A stretch of DNA of 64,000 bases from Tribonema minus (taxonomy: Eukaryota > Sar > Xanthophyceae > Tribonematales > Tribonemataceae), in the NCBI GenBank assembly GCA_017506865.1, contig JAFCMP010000124.1, positions 682,001 through 746,000 on the forward strand, read 5' to 3'. Positions 1 through 8,703 of the stretch are shown here, one piece after another. Within the stretch, counting starts at the first letter, position 1; every line of letters starts with the position of its first letter. The notes beneath the pieces are model-generated. The model was given only the letters and a program-made list of their open reading frames with translations. It ran no database searches and had not been told where the DNA came from. The translations under genes were made by a program, and so were the position numbers.

Positions 1-40
1 AGAGGAAGATCTCAAGGCTGGCACGCCCTGGCCTAGCTAG

Positions 41-1231
41 ACTCTGCTAGACTCTGGCCGGCGGTTGACATGGCTGCCTGCATGCGACCGCACGACTGCG
101 CACGTCACTGCACCAGGAAGCTCCAGTGGCATCCAACCTGTTTTAATCCACGTGGCGCAAGGGGAACGCACCTGTGTGCTTCTGGCGCGCGAGCCAGGCT
201 CTCCCAGGCCCCCGCCGGCCGCCGTGCTGCCGCGGCGTCAAGCGGCGCTATCGCGGGTGCTAGACGCAGCGCTCGCCGCCACGCAGCTGCGCCGGCTTGA
301 AGCAGCAAATGCGTTGGAAGCAGTCGCGGCGTGGCGCAGGCGGGGCGCCTCTGGGTTTCTTGGCGCAATTGCCGAAGCACCGTCGAGCACCATGTCGTCG
401 CCAGAATTCCGCGAGACGCTGCGGCGCCACCTGGGCGTAGAGCGCCCCGCCCCCGCTGCGGCGCGGTGCCCCAAGTGCCATAAACCAGGGGACACAGGCG
501 CCCACCTGCGCCGCTGCACAAAGGGGCTTAACGTCATGCGACACAACCTGCTCGCAGACGCGCTCTTTCAGCTGCTCAAGCAGGTGGCCCACCTCCGCGG
601 TCTCGACCGGGACACCCTTGCCGCCTCCCGCCGCTGTGCGGCGCGCCACGGGTTCAACAAGTTCTTGGACATCGTCTTCGGCAGCAACCAGGTTTGCCTT
701 CCAGTCCCTAGAGTGCAGCCGAGCGCAGACGCGGTAGCGGCAGGCCGGTGCACTAAACTGCGCGGCAGCTTTGAAGTAGCTTGTTGAATAGACGTCACCA
801 TACGTGACAGCTCATGCCCCTCCCGCCTCCGTCAGGCTCAGGGGGACGCGCGCGATGTGCAGCGCGTGCTTGAATCGGCTACGCAGGAAAAGATAGACAC
901 ATACGTAGTCTCAGGGGCCCTGGACCCCACTACACACACCCTAGTTTCCGCAGCCTTTGATCGCTTCAGCGCTACGTCACGCGACGCCCAAGCGCTGCTA
1001 CACGCGCTCGCCGAGCAGAGCTCGCAGGGCAGCTACAATCTCTCGCAGCGCGTTGCCTTCTGGCGCCGCCGCACCTCCCTCGCGCTACAGCGCGCGCTCA
1101 CACGTGTCGTGATCGACAACTGGAACGCAGTCATTGCCCCTGATGGCGACGTCAGCGCTTACAGCCGCATCGCACTGTTGCACGTGCCGCGGCCCCCGCC
1201 GGCCAGCGCCGAACCGCCGGCCCCTCCGTAG
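41..1231 (+). pseudogene. retroelement C-terminal fragment (zinc knuckle plus nuclease-like region)
   Basis: Two open stretches in the same frame (41-787 and about 788-1231) are separated only by a TGA at 785-787. The first has a CPKC..H...C zinc knuckle near codons for CPKCHKPGDTGAHLRRC followed by RHN, the arrangement found between the reverse transcriptase and restriction-like endonuclease parts of R2-like non-LTR retrotransposons. The second begins after a DVTIRD-like stretch (791-808), reminiscent of the PD-(D/E)XK nuclease core, and ends with an Arg-rich FWRRRTSLALQRAL tail typical of such ORFs. No upstream ATG: a TAG lies at 38-40, so the polymerase part is absent or left of the window. 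A short GT..AG intron around 692-791 was considered, but it does not restore frame. Best read as a dead remnant; family assignment is by motif only. Confidence 0.5.
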
Positions 1232-3739
1232 ATTTAGTCATTGCAAGCCCGATTTATCGTGTGCTCAGCCCATGCGGTCCAGGACATAATGTACAGTTTC
1301 AGCTCATGAAGATGCCTGATTCGACGTGACTGCAGAGGCTCCAGATCCTTATGGACACACAGAGCGACGAACCAGGACAATAGCCATGATGGCAGTGCGG
1401 CATCATGCACCAAGTCTTGTGCTGCCACGATCCAGAGTACATTACGACCTCAGGCTGCCGCGCCGTGCGCAGTGTAGATGCGTTGTATCGACAAGCTAGT
1501 CCCACTGGGTATTTCTGTTGAAAGTTGGTGGCTCGGGGGTGTTCAGACTGAGTGGTCCACCGCCGTTAAGCCCTTCCCCTCAGGCTCTCGGGGGCGGGGC
1601 CTGGGTAAGCTGCCAGTGCGCTCAAAGCATTTTGCGGCAAACCTGATGCTGTTCGTGTCTGAAAGGTGCCTTCAGCATGGCATAATACGGTGCATTCCGG
1701 TTGTTCTGTCAATTTTGCACAAACTCAGCATGATGAAATGTGTACAGGTCAAGACACCTGTGCCTGCCAGTCAGTGTGACAGAATGCGGAACCAACACAA
1801 TCATTGGCAATGCCCTCATAACGACGCGTGTTGGGTCATGGAAATGTGCCCTTTGAATTTCTGCATGGGATCGTGGACCTTCGCTGGAGAGCGCCGCTGA
1901 GCATCAACTCTCATCAAGTGCCACACGTGGTGGCCATGCAATAACTACAATTGCAATCCATTGTCGCAGAGATCATCACAATTTGTAAATGTATGCAGCA
2001 GCTCCTGCACCAGCGTGCTGTACTCCAGATGTCCATGCAGCATACCATCAAAGGTCAAACATACTGTCATCGCCACCAAGCCAAGGCCCAGATTGTACAG
2101 ATTCTGAAGACGTCGACCAGGCTGCGCGCTGCTGCGCCACCCGCACCACCTCTACCACCACCACTGCTGCAACGCCACCACCTGCGCCGTGATCATCACG
2201 TTGGGACTGCATCTTGCATTGCATCTGTCAAGTCGCCGCTGTGACCTGCGGCAGTCTGGACTGCATGCACTGCATCTGTCAAATCCCAATTCGACTGTCA
2301 TAACCAAGGCCATGATGTACTTTTTATTAATACCATGATGTACTTTTACTAATTTCGCTTCGCAAGAGACATCCCTAGCAAAAATGGCCCAGAACAGTCC
2401 AAAAACCCACGCACGCGCGGGATGTCTAAGAATGGCTCCGGCCTGAAGACCCTTCGCCAACAACACCAGGTCCTGGGCGCGCACAACAGTCACAGTGTTG
2501 TCTAAACTTGCCAACTTGCATGCTGCGTGACCACATATGTGCCTCAGAGTCTGTGGCTCGAAGCATCTTCAATCACCAACTTGTCAAGCCTGTGGCCCAG
2601 GGCCTGCAATTGAGTTTATCTTCAACTTGTTTGTTTGTTCTTTGGATTTTCCAAAAAGTGCCACAAAAGTGCAGTGCAGATTCTGTTGAACTGGGACATA
2701 CTACTAGGACTGGGGTTGACTCAAAGGCCCAGGGCTGCATCAGCCACTTTGGCCAACTTCAAGTTCAACAAGTTGTTTTGATTCTGCCATCATGGCAGGC
2801 TGCCAGGCTGAGCGCGACTCTTTCAAGTTGTCGCAGCAATGGCCGCAAGATACTAGTCTATCAGATTCTGTATCATCATGTACCGTAACGTACAGTGTAG
2901 AACATGATATGCCGTAACGTACAGTGTAGAACATGATATGCGCCGGCAGGTGGCGGCTTCGCCTGCCAGTGCTTGGTGCAGTGCCGACGCCGACGCAGCG
3001 ACCGAGTGTCAAGCCTGCTGACTGCTGCGCCAAGATCATCAACGCGAACGCCAACACCTGCAACCAGAACGTTGAAGACCGGCGCCTCTCCGCCGCCGTC
3101 CCTGCCGCCGGCCATGGCGCACGCCTTCAACCCACAACCGACAAAAAGACACTATCTTCAAGTTGGGCCTCGTGGCGCCCTTGATTGTTAGTCATGCAAC
3201 TCTGCGGAGTGTCGTCCAAGGAATGTGGTTAGAGAGCGGCGCCTGTGCGCGGCGACGGGGCAGGCAGCGGCACCTGCTTGGCGGGAGCGGCGCGGAGGAG
3301 CAGGAGCAGCAGAGGAAGGAGTTCGCAACGGACTCCGAGGTTCCAGACTGACTGAGTGCGGCCGGGGACAACGGGGGGGTCAAAACTAGCAAATAGAAGG
3401 GCGGGTTTTAGTAGATATGCTTGCTTTAGTGACAGCATCAGCCTTACAGCACCAGTGCCTGGCACCTAGTCACGGTGATCCATGACCATTGTCCTTAGTT
3501 CTGGGCGCTGACAGTGCTACCAGTACTACTAGTAGCCCAGGCCTCACAAAGCTGTTCACGATTAGGGGCATTTTGGCAGAAACACCGGAGGCCCCAAAGC
3601 GGGTCTGGTCATGTAGAGGCAGTAGCTTCGGGGACCAATCAGGGTTTGGGTGGGATTTGTTGGGGTTCAAGTTGGGTCGGACTCTTCGTAGCAACTGTTA
3701 CAGCATTGATATATATATATACTTAGCACCAGTGCCTCA
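1232..3739. other. gene-poor stretch, no supported gene
   Basis: Only short overlapping ORFs without domain-like sequence. It holds a doubled 'catgatgtactttt' motif near 2312-2350, the 29-bp duplication listed separately, and an (AT)n run at 3709-3720 beside the left terminal repeat. Confidence 0.6.
2882..2939. repeat. 29-bp tandem duplication
   Basis: Two essentially identical copies in tandem of a unit beginning ccgtaacgtacagtgtagaa, at about 2882-2910 and 2911-2939. Confidence 0.85.
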
Positions 3740-3920
3740 TAAGGTGCTGCTGCTATGGCAAACAACACCACAGGGCAAAGCAAAGCACTAACACTCACAG
3801 CACCACTCAGCCAAAGTGTGTGTGTTAGGAGGCTTGCTTCCCTGCTATAAAGCACAGGTCGCAAGACTTGCAGTTGGCAGTTACACCTGACAAGGGTGGG
3901 GGTATGGACCTGTTGGGGCT
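3740..3920. repeat. left terminal direct repeat (3' LTR candidate)
   Basis: Matches 8513-8703 with about four substitutions plus a ~10-nt (taa)n length difference. It starts taaggtgctgctgctatggc and ends ttggggct; similarity stops abruptly on both sides. Confidence 0.8.
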
Positions 3921-4863
3921 ACTATGATGCAAAGCACCAAACAGCATGCCAATATGCGTTACGCACGACTTTGCACTAACCCTTACAAGGCTACATCTAC
4001 ACGCTGCTGCCCACATGTATGCAGCTACAACTACTAGTAGAGCAACTGGCATGAGCCCCACGCAACTGTGTCCAGCGCCTCTTCGCTGCCATATGACACC
4101 GTACTACGACCCCGCTATGCCCTTACGTGAGCCCAGACCACTAACTCCAGCTGCTGCACTCCAATACGCCGCCAGAGTTGCGCTTGATCAGAGCGCGGTC
4201 CTTGCGCCAAATGTTGTGGATGTGGAAGGTGGTGGGCCCCGCGTTGGAAAGCGGATAGCCAGTAGGTGCCTTTAAGGTAGGTGAAGAAGGGGTTGAACGA
4301 TGGGCTGCGTAGGCTACCAGAGCCCAGCCGCTGCCGCTGTATGGCAGTCGCATACGTCGGCGCTCGAAGCCGGAAGCGTCAACGCCGCCGGGGGCGCTTT
4401 CGCTGTCGATGATGGGCGCTATTGAAGACGCCGAAGGTGTGAGCATTGCCAAGTCGATGCCGCACGTTGCGAGCGCGTGGTGCGCGTCGCAGGAGACGCC
4501 AGCGCAAACGCTGCTACGGCACGGGCCGCTAAGCATGCGTTGCGCGCGTGGGAGGTTGCCAGCGCGGGTGCCGCCAGGCCACGGGCCGAGGCATGCACGT
4601 TGCGCACAGTTGAAGGTGCCGACATAGGCGCTGCCGCGACGGGCGTCGCGACGCGCGAGCAGTGCGCCGAAGGATGCGCCGCCGCAGCGTAGGCCGCGGC
4701 TCGCGCGCTACGCGCAGAGAATGATGCGGGCGCCGGCGCCGCCATAGAACAGTCCATGACGCGCGCGCTGTGCGCAGAAGTCGCTGATGTAGTTGGAGTT
4801 GGAGCGCTTGAAGTAGGAGCGCTCGAAGTTGTAGGCGCCGCCGCGGCCGTAGCCGGAGGCGCA
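3921..4863. other. interior of the element without a supported gene
   Basis: GC-rich minus-strand reading frames here are alanine/serine/proline-rich and overlap in several frames. I see no conserved domain. It would be the 3' untranslated interior of the element. Confidence 0.5.
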
Positions 4864-5420
4864 CTAGATGGGGACGCCGTCGCCGGCGCGTGCGCCGCGT
4901 CCGCTGCGGCTGACGCCACCAATTTGAAAGGCGTTGTTGCCCGGCAGTGCCGCTGCAGAAGCAGGCGAAGTAGTGGGCGCGTCGAGCGCCGAAAAAGAAT
5001 GCGCGTCTTGCGCCATCGCGTCCGCTGCTGGCGAAGCTGTTGAGCCAGCCGAAAAAGGATGCGCGTCTTGCGCCATTGCGTCCGCTGCTGGCGAAGCTGT
5101 TGAGCCAGCCCCCACCCCCCCTTGATTTGGCGTGCCCCCCGTGCCGGCGCTGTGCACGAACTTGAAGTCAGCGCGCCGCGCCGGCATGTTGCGCGCGGGC
5201 GCGGCCGGCTCGCGCAGCATTAAAGCCGCTGCAGAGTAGGGGGTCGCCGGCGGGAAGCCCGTCGCCTTGGGGTCTTCGTCTTGCGCGCCGCGGCGAAGCC
5301 GCAGATGCTGCGCCGGCGCCGGGGGCGGCGCCGGTAGTACGAAGGGTGGAGCAAGCTCGCTGCCTGCATGCGGAGGAAGAGAAAGAGCGGGCTGCTGCTG
5401 CGGTGCAGCTGCAGCGATGA

Positions 5421-5493
<73 letters not shown>

Positions 5494-5589
5494 GACTGTG
5501 GTCCGGGGCGGCGCGTCACTACCGCCCCCATTGACATTAGGACCCCCAAGTGCTGCCCCTACGCCGAGGGTTGGCGCAGGGCCGCATCC
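4864..5589 (-). CDS. in-frame extension behind the gag-like UAG stop
   Basis: From the codon after the UAG at 5590-5592 the same frame stays open for 242 codons, to a stop at 4864. I checked all 5221-5589 triplets and none is a stop. It encodes GCGPAPTLGVGAALGG, an uninterrupted run of 22 glutamines, a Pro/Ala/Arg-rich linker, and a doubled ~20-residue repeat (GSTASPAADAMAQDAH). No protease DTG/DSG motif is visible. Composition matches the upstream ORF. Either the stop is a recent nonsense mutation, or it is read through as in some gag-pro genes (context GAA-UAG-GGA). It has no ATG of its own near the start. Confidence 0.45.
4991..5110. repeat. 60-bp tandem duplication
   Basis: Two copies, 4991-5050 and 5051-5110, differing at two positions. 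In the minus-strand frame they encode a duplicated ~20-residue unit, so the repeat keeps phase. Confidence 0.85.
5422..5487. repeat. (CTG)22 microsatellite
   Basis: Twenty-two perfect CTG triplets, read as CAG/Gln on the minus strand in the frame of the gag extension. Confidence 0.95.
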
Positions 5590-8214
5590 CTATTCTGGGT
5601 CACACTCCTCGCCGTGCGCTTCACCGCCCGCAGCTGCGCCAGATGCTGTTGCGCTTGGCGCCTCGCTGTTGTGGCTGTGATCGCTGTAGTCGGCATCGAT
5701 GTCGCTGTTGAAGTCGTCGCTGCTATGGCTGCGGCCGCCGTCTGAGTCGTAGGCGCTGTCGCTGTCGGCGGTGTGTGGCGCTGACCAATGCGCATGCGCA
5801 TTGAGGTCTGGGGGGTACATGTCCCTGTCGTCCTCGCGCGCGGCTGCTGTGTATATGACAAGATCGGCTTGCTTGCGCAGGACCTCCAAGAGGTCGCGCG
5901 TGGTGTGTGACTGCGGGTCGTCGGCGATGTGTGTCCAGGCTGCCGCCGTGGCTGAGTATTGCTGACGGCAGACCTCGAGGAGCGCGCTCAGCATGAAGTT
6001 GTCGTGCCTGGAGTCGGCGCTGATGACCTCAGCGGCTGCGGTGCTGACCTCGTGCACAAAGTGCTTCAGCGGAAAGCCTGTCGCCACTACCCAGCGAACA
6101 AGATCAGTGGCGAGCTCTGCGGGCCGCTTGAGCTCCAAGAACTGCGAGATCCGCGCAAAGAGCCACTCCAGCCTCGCTGTATCGCTCAGCACTAAGCGTT
6201 CGCCTTCGCTAACCCACTCCGCCGCTTGCGCCGACAGTGAGCTCACGAGGTAGTTGCCTCCGCCGTCGTTGACGACACGGTTGACCACCGCAAACACTGT
6301 AGTGCTGAACCAGTCTGAGAGAGCGCCAAAGTCGTCAGAGCTGATGAGCGCGGGCCACATGGGGCCATTGCGCGGCTTCTGACATTTGTGGTTGGCTTTC
6401 TCGGTGATGAGGCTGGGTAACATGCGTCGCAGGTTGACGAGCGGGGCTAGGGAGGAGCCGGTGATACACGTGCGAGGCAGGTCGTCGGCGCGTAGCCTGA
6501 TGGCCATGCGCGTGATGGCGCGCCCCTGCGAGTCAAACCATGCCTCCATGGGCAAGCATGCAGGCTGCCCTGGCAACACCGCTGCTGGCGCCGGCGCCGA
6601 CGCCGCCGCTGGGGCGCCGCGCCTGCCGCCACTGCCGCTGCGCTCACTGCTGCTTGGGGTGCCGCCGCCGCCGCCGCCGTCGTCGCCGCCGCCGCCGCCG
6701 CCGTCACGGTCACGACGGCGGCTCGGCGCGTTGCTGCGGACGCTCTCGCTACCGTCGCCGCCGCGGCTGGCCGCGCTGAACGCGAGCTCCGACTTGACGT
6801 GCTCAAACGCGCGCTGCTCGGCGTGCATGGCCGTGCGATTGGCGGCCAGCTGGCGCTCCTGCGCCAGGCCCTCCAACTGCGTCTGACGCAGCAACAGCTC
6901 GTTTGCGCGGGCGCTGCGCTCCACCTCCTCGCGCTCCATGCGCAGGATCTCCCGCTCGCGTTGCAGCGCTGCCTCCGTCGCTGCGATCTTGGTGTCGTGC
7001 TTGGCCCTCTCCGCGGCAAGCTGCTGCGTGGCGTCCATGCGCGCTTGCGCCTGTGTGAGAGTCCACAGCTTCTGGCTGCGGGCCACGCGCACAGCGCCAT
7101 CCAGCTGCGCAAGCGCCTCATCCTTCAGGCTGCCTTTGTCGCCCTCACGCGCAGGTGCCTTTGCGAGGGGTAGAGCGAGAGAGAAGGAGAAAGGGGGCAC
7201 AGGAGGACGCGCGGAGGCGTCGCGGACGGTGGCGGTGGCGGAGGAGGTTGGCGGGTAGTTGACGGAGCCAGGGCGCGGAGGGAGCATGGCCGGCGTGGGG
7301 CGCAGCAGCGAGCGCGTCGAGTGCATGCTGATGCGCGAGCGCTCATTGTCGTCGCGGCGTGCGGCGCTGCCGCCGAACGTGCGGAGGTTAAACTCGTTGA
7401 GCTCAGCGCGCGGCGCCGACAGGACCTGCTGCGCCGCTGAGTGGTGCACAGAGCCGGGCGTGTAGGGGAGCTGGCGACGCTGCTGAGGGGATGCGGCCGC
7501 ATTGTCAAGGAGGCTGTTGACCTTGGCCTCAAGGCGGTTGATGTAGACCATCACCGTCCTCAAGTTTTCAGCGCTGCGCGCATCCTCTGCGAGTAGCCGC
7601 GACTCCAGCGCGGCGGCGCGCGCGGCGGCCGCCGCCACGCGCTCGTCCGCAGCCATGGCGCGGTCAGCCCATTCGAAGGCGCGCCGCTCTGCCTCCTCCA
7701 GACGAGTCTGCAGTGCCTGCAGATCGCTTGTGAGCGCGTCGGAGAGCTCTGTGTCGCGGCGCTGCGGCTCGCGGCGCTGCTGGTAGGCGCCCTCTTGCAC
7801 TTCCGCGACGTGGTTAGCGTAGTCGGCGAACTTCTCCTGGAGGTTCCCAACGGCTGCTGCGGTGAGGTTGAGTGAGCGGCGGATGACCTCATGGATGTCC
7901 GGCTGCAGGAGAGACTTGACTTGCTGAGCGAGATCCACCATCTCACCCCCCCTTCCCGAAGACACGGAGCCGCAGTAGAGGTTGTCACAGGCGCTGGAGA
8001 GCGCCAGGGCACCGTATGGGTCGTTGTACTGTCCCTGCGGGACAGATGGGTCGCTGCTGGGTCCCCTGGCGGCCATGCCGGGGCGCCCTTGTGCAGACGA
8101 CGATGGCGTCTCGCAGCCTTGAGCTTCTGACGTGCCGTCAAAGAATGGCTCTGGCGCTGACGCGGGGCTGCCCTTGCAGGAGTCCGTGCTGCTGCTGTCG
8201 TCCTGCTGGGCCAT
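5590..8214 (-). CDS. gag-like coiled-coil protein of the terminal-repeat element
   Basis: The frame is open from 8511 (a TAA at 8512-8514 precedes it), but the first ATG is at 8214, giving 874 residues; I chose that start because the 8511 codon is TTG. The N-terminal part is Ser/Ala/Pro-rich and disordered. Two long Arg/Glu/Ala coiled-coil blocks follow (roughly residues 120-260 and 385-475 from the ATG), then a Gly/Asp/Arg-rich linker. Next comes a compact, mostly helical region of ~260 residues (from MEAWFDSQGRAITRM to about LRKQADLVIY) that could be a capsid-like domain, and an acidic Ser/Asp tail. It ends at UAG (5590-5592), after which the frame continues. I do not recognise a named family; gag is inferred from position, the flanking repeats and the domain style. 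Confidence 0.5.
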   Translation of the reverse strand: MAQQDDSSSTDSCKGSPASAPEPFFDGTSEAQGCETPSSSAQGRPGMAARGPSSDPSVPQGQYNDPYGALALSSACDNLYCGSVSSGRGGEMVDLAQQVKSLLQPDIHEVIRRSLNLTAAAVGNLQEKFADYANHVAEVQEGAYQQRREPQRRDTELSDALTSDLQALQTRLEEAERRAFEWADRAMAADERVAAAAARAAALESRLLAEDARSAENLRTVMVYINRLEAKVNSLLDNAAASPQQRRQLPYTPGSVHHSAAQQVLSAPRAELNEFNLRTFGGSAARRDDNERSRISMHSTRSLLRPTPAMLPPRPGSVNYPPTSSATATVRDASARPPVPPFSFSLALPLAKAPAREGDKGSLKDEALAQLDGAVRVARSQKLWTLTQAQARMDATQQLAAERAKHDTKIAATEAALQREREILRMEREEVERSARANELLLRQTQLEGLAQERQLAANRTAMHAEQRAFEHVKSELAFSAASRGGDGSESVRSNAPSRRRDRDGGGGGGDDGGGGGGTPSSSERSGSGGRRGAPAAASAPAPAAVLPGQPACLPMEAWFDSQGRAITRMAIRLRADDLPRTCITGSSLAPLVNLRRMLPSLITEKANHKCQKPRNGPMWPALISSDDFGALSDWFSTTVFAVVNRVVNDGGGNYLVSSLSAQAAEWVSEGERLVLSDTARLEWLFARISQFLELKRPAELATDLVRWVVATGFPLKHFVHEVSTAAAEVISADSRHDNFMLSALLEVCRQQYSATAAAWTHIADDPQSHTTRDLLEVLRKQADLVIYTAAAREDDRDMYPPDLNAHAHWSAPHTADSDSAYDSDGGRSHSSDDFNSDIDADYSDHSHNSEAPSATASGAAAGGEAHGEECDPE

Positions 8215-8496
8215 AGCAGGAGACGCAGCGGCACTTGGCTCCGCTAGGCGGCTGGTGGCTGCTGCAGGCGGTGCCTCAGCAGCTGAGTCCTCGATCGGTA
8301 TGCCCCCCGTTCGGTTCTCAGATTGGTCCGCACGTGCCGTACGGCGCGTGGGAGCTGGATCGGCTGACAAAAGGGTGTCGCGGCCAAGAGTGGCGAGCTC
8401 CAGGCAGCAGACTTGTCTCTCGTTGCGTGACCGTGGCTCGTGATACCCGACATAGTCGTTTCGCTGCTGACCAGCGATAAATACGCTTCGTCTGTT

Positions 8497-8511
8497 TGTA
8501 CCGAGAACCAA
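8497..8511 (-). other. primer-binding-site-like sequence
   Basis: On the minus strand, two bases inside the right repeat, the sequence reads TGGTTCTCGGTAC. It could pair with a tRNA ending GTACCGAGAACCA. The tRNA is not identified. Confidence 0.35.
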
Positions 8512-8512
8512 T

Positions 8513-8703
8513 TAAGGTGCTGCTGCTATGGCAAATAACACTATAGGGCAAAGCAAAGCACTAACACTCACAGCACCACTCAGCCAAAGTGTGTGTGTTA
8601 GGAGGCTTGCTTCCCTGCTATAATAATAATAAAAGCACAGGTCGCAAGACTTGCAGTTGGCAGTTACACCTGACAAGGGTGGGGGTATGGACCTCTTGGG
8701 GCT
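8513..8703. repeat. right terminal direct repeat (5' LTR candidate)
   Basis: Partner of 3740-3920. It carries an extra (taa)n inside ctgctataataataataaaa and changes such as aataacactatag against aacaacaccacag. Confidence 0.8.

Larger units (their letters stand above)
3740..8703 (-). mobile_element. gag-only element flanked by direct terminal repeats (TR-GAG/LARD-like)
   Basis: Direct repeats of 181 bp (3740-3920) and 191 bp (8513-8703) bracket a 4.6-kb interior whose one substantial ORF is a minus-strand gag-like gene starting next to the right repeat. Read on the minus strand, the interior next to the right repeat begins TGGTTCTCGGTAC, a plausible tRNA primer-binding site because it starts with TGG, the complement of CCA-3'. 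I find no protease, reverse transcriptase, RNase H or integrase motif, no clear polypurine tract, no TG..CA ends and no target-site duplication. A non-autonomous LTR retrotransposon with a gag gene only is the best fit; a host gene caught between two copies of a dispersed repeat is the alternative. Confidence 0.45.

Noticed and set aside
692-791. 100-nt intron in the left retroelement fragment
   Set aside because: GT and AG are present, but removing it does not keep the downstream frame.
5267-5745. Plus-strand poly-Cys and poly-Leu ORFs
   Set aside because: They are the CTG array read in other frames, antisense to the gag extension; no domain.
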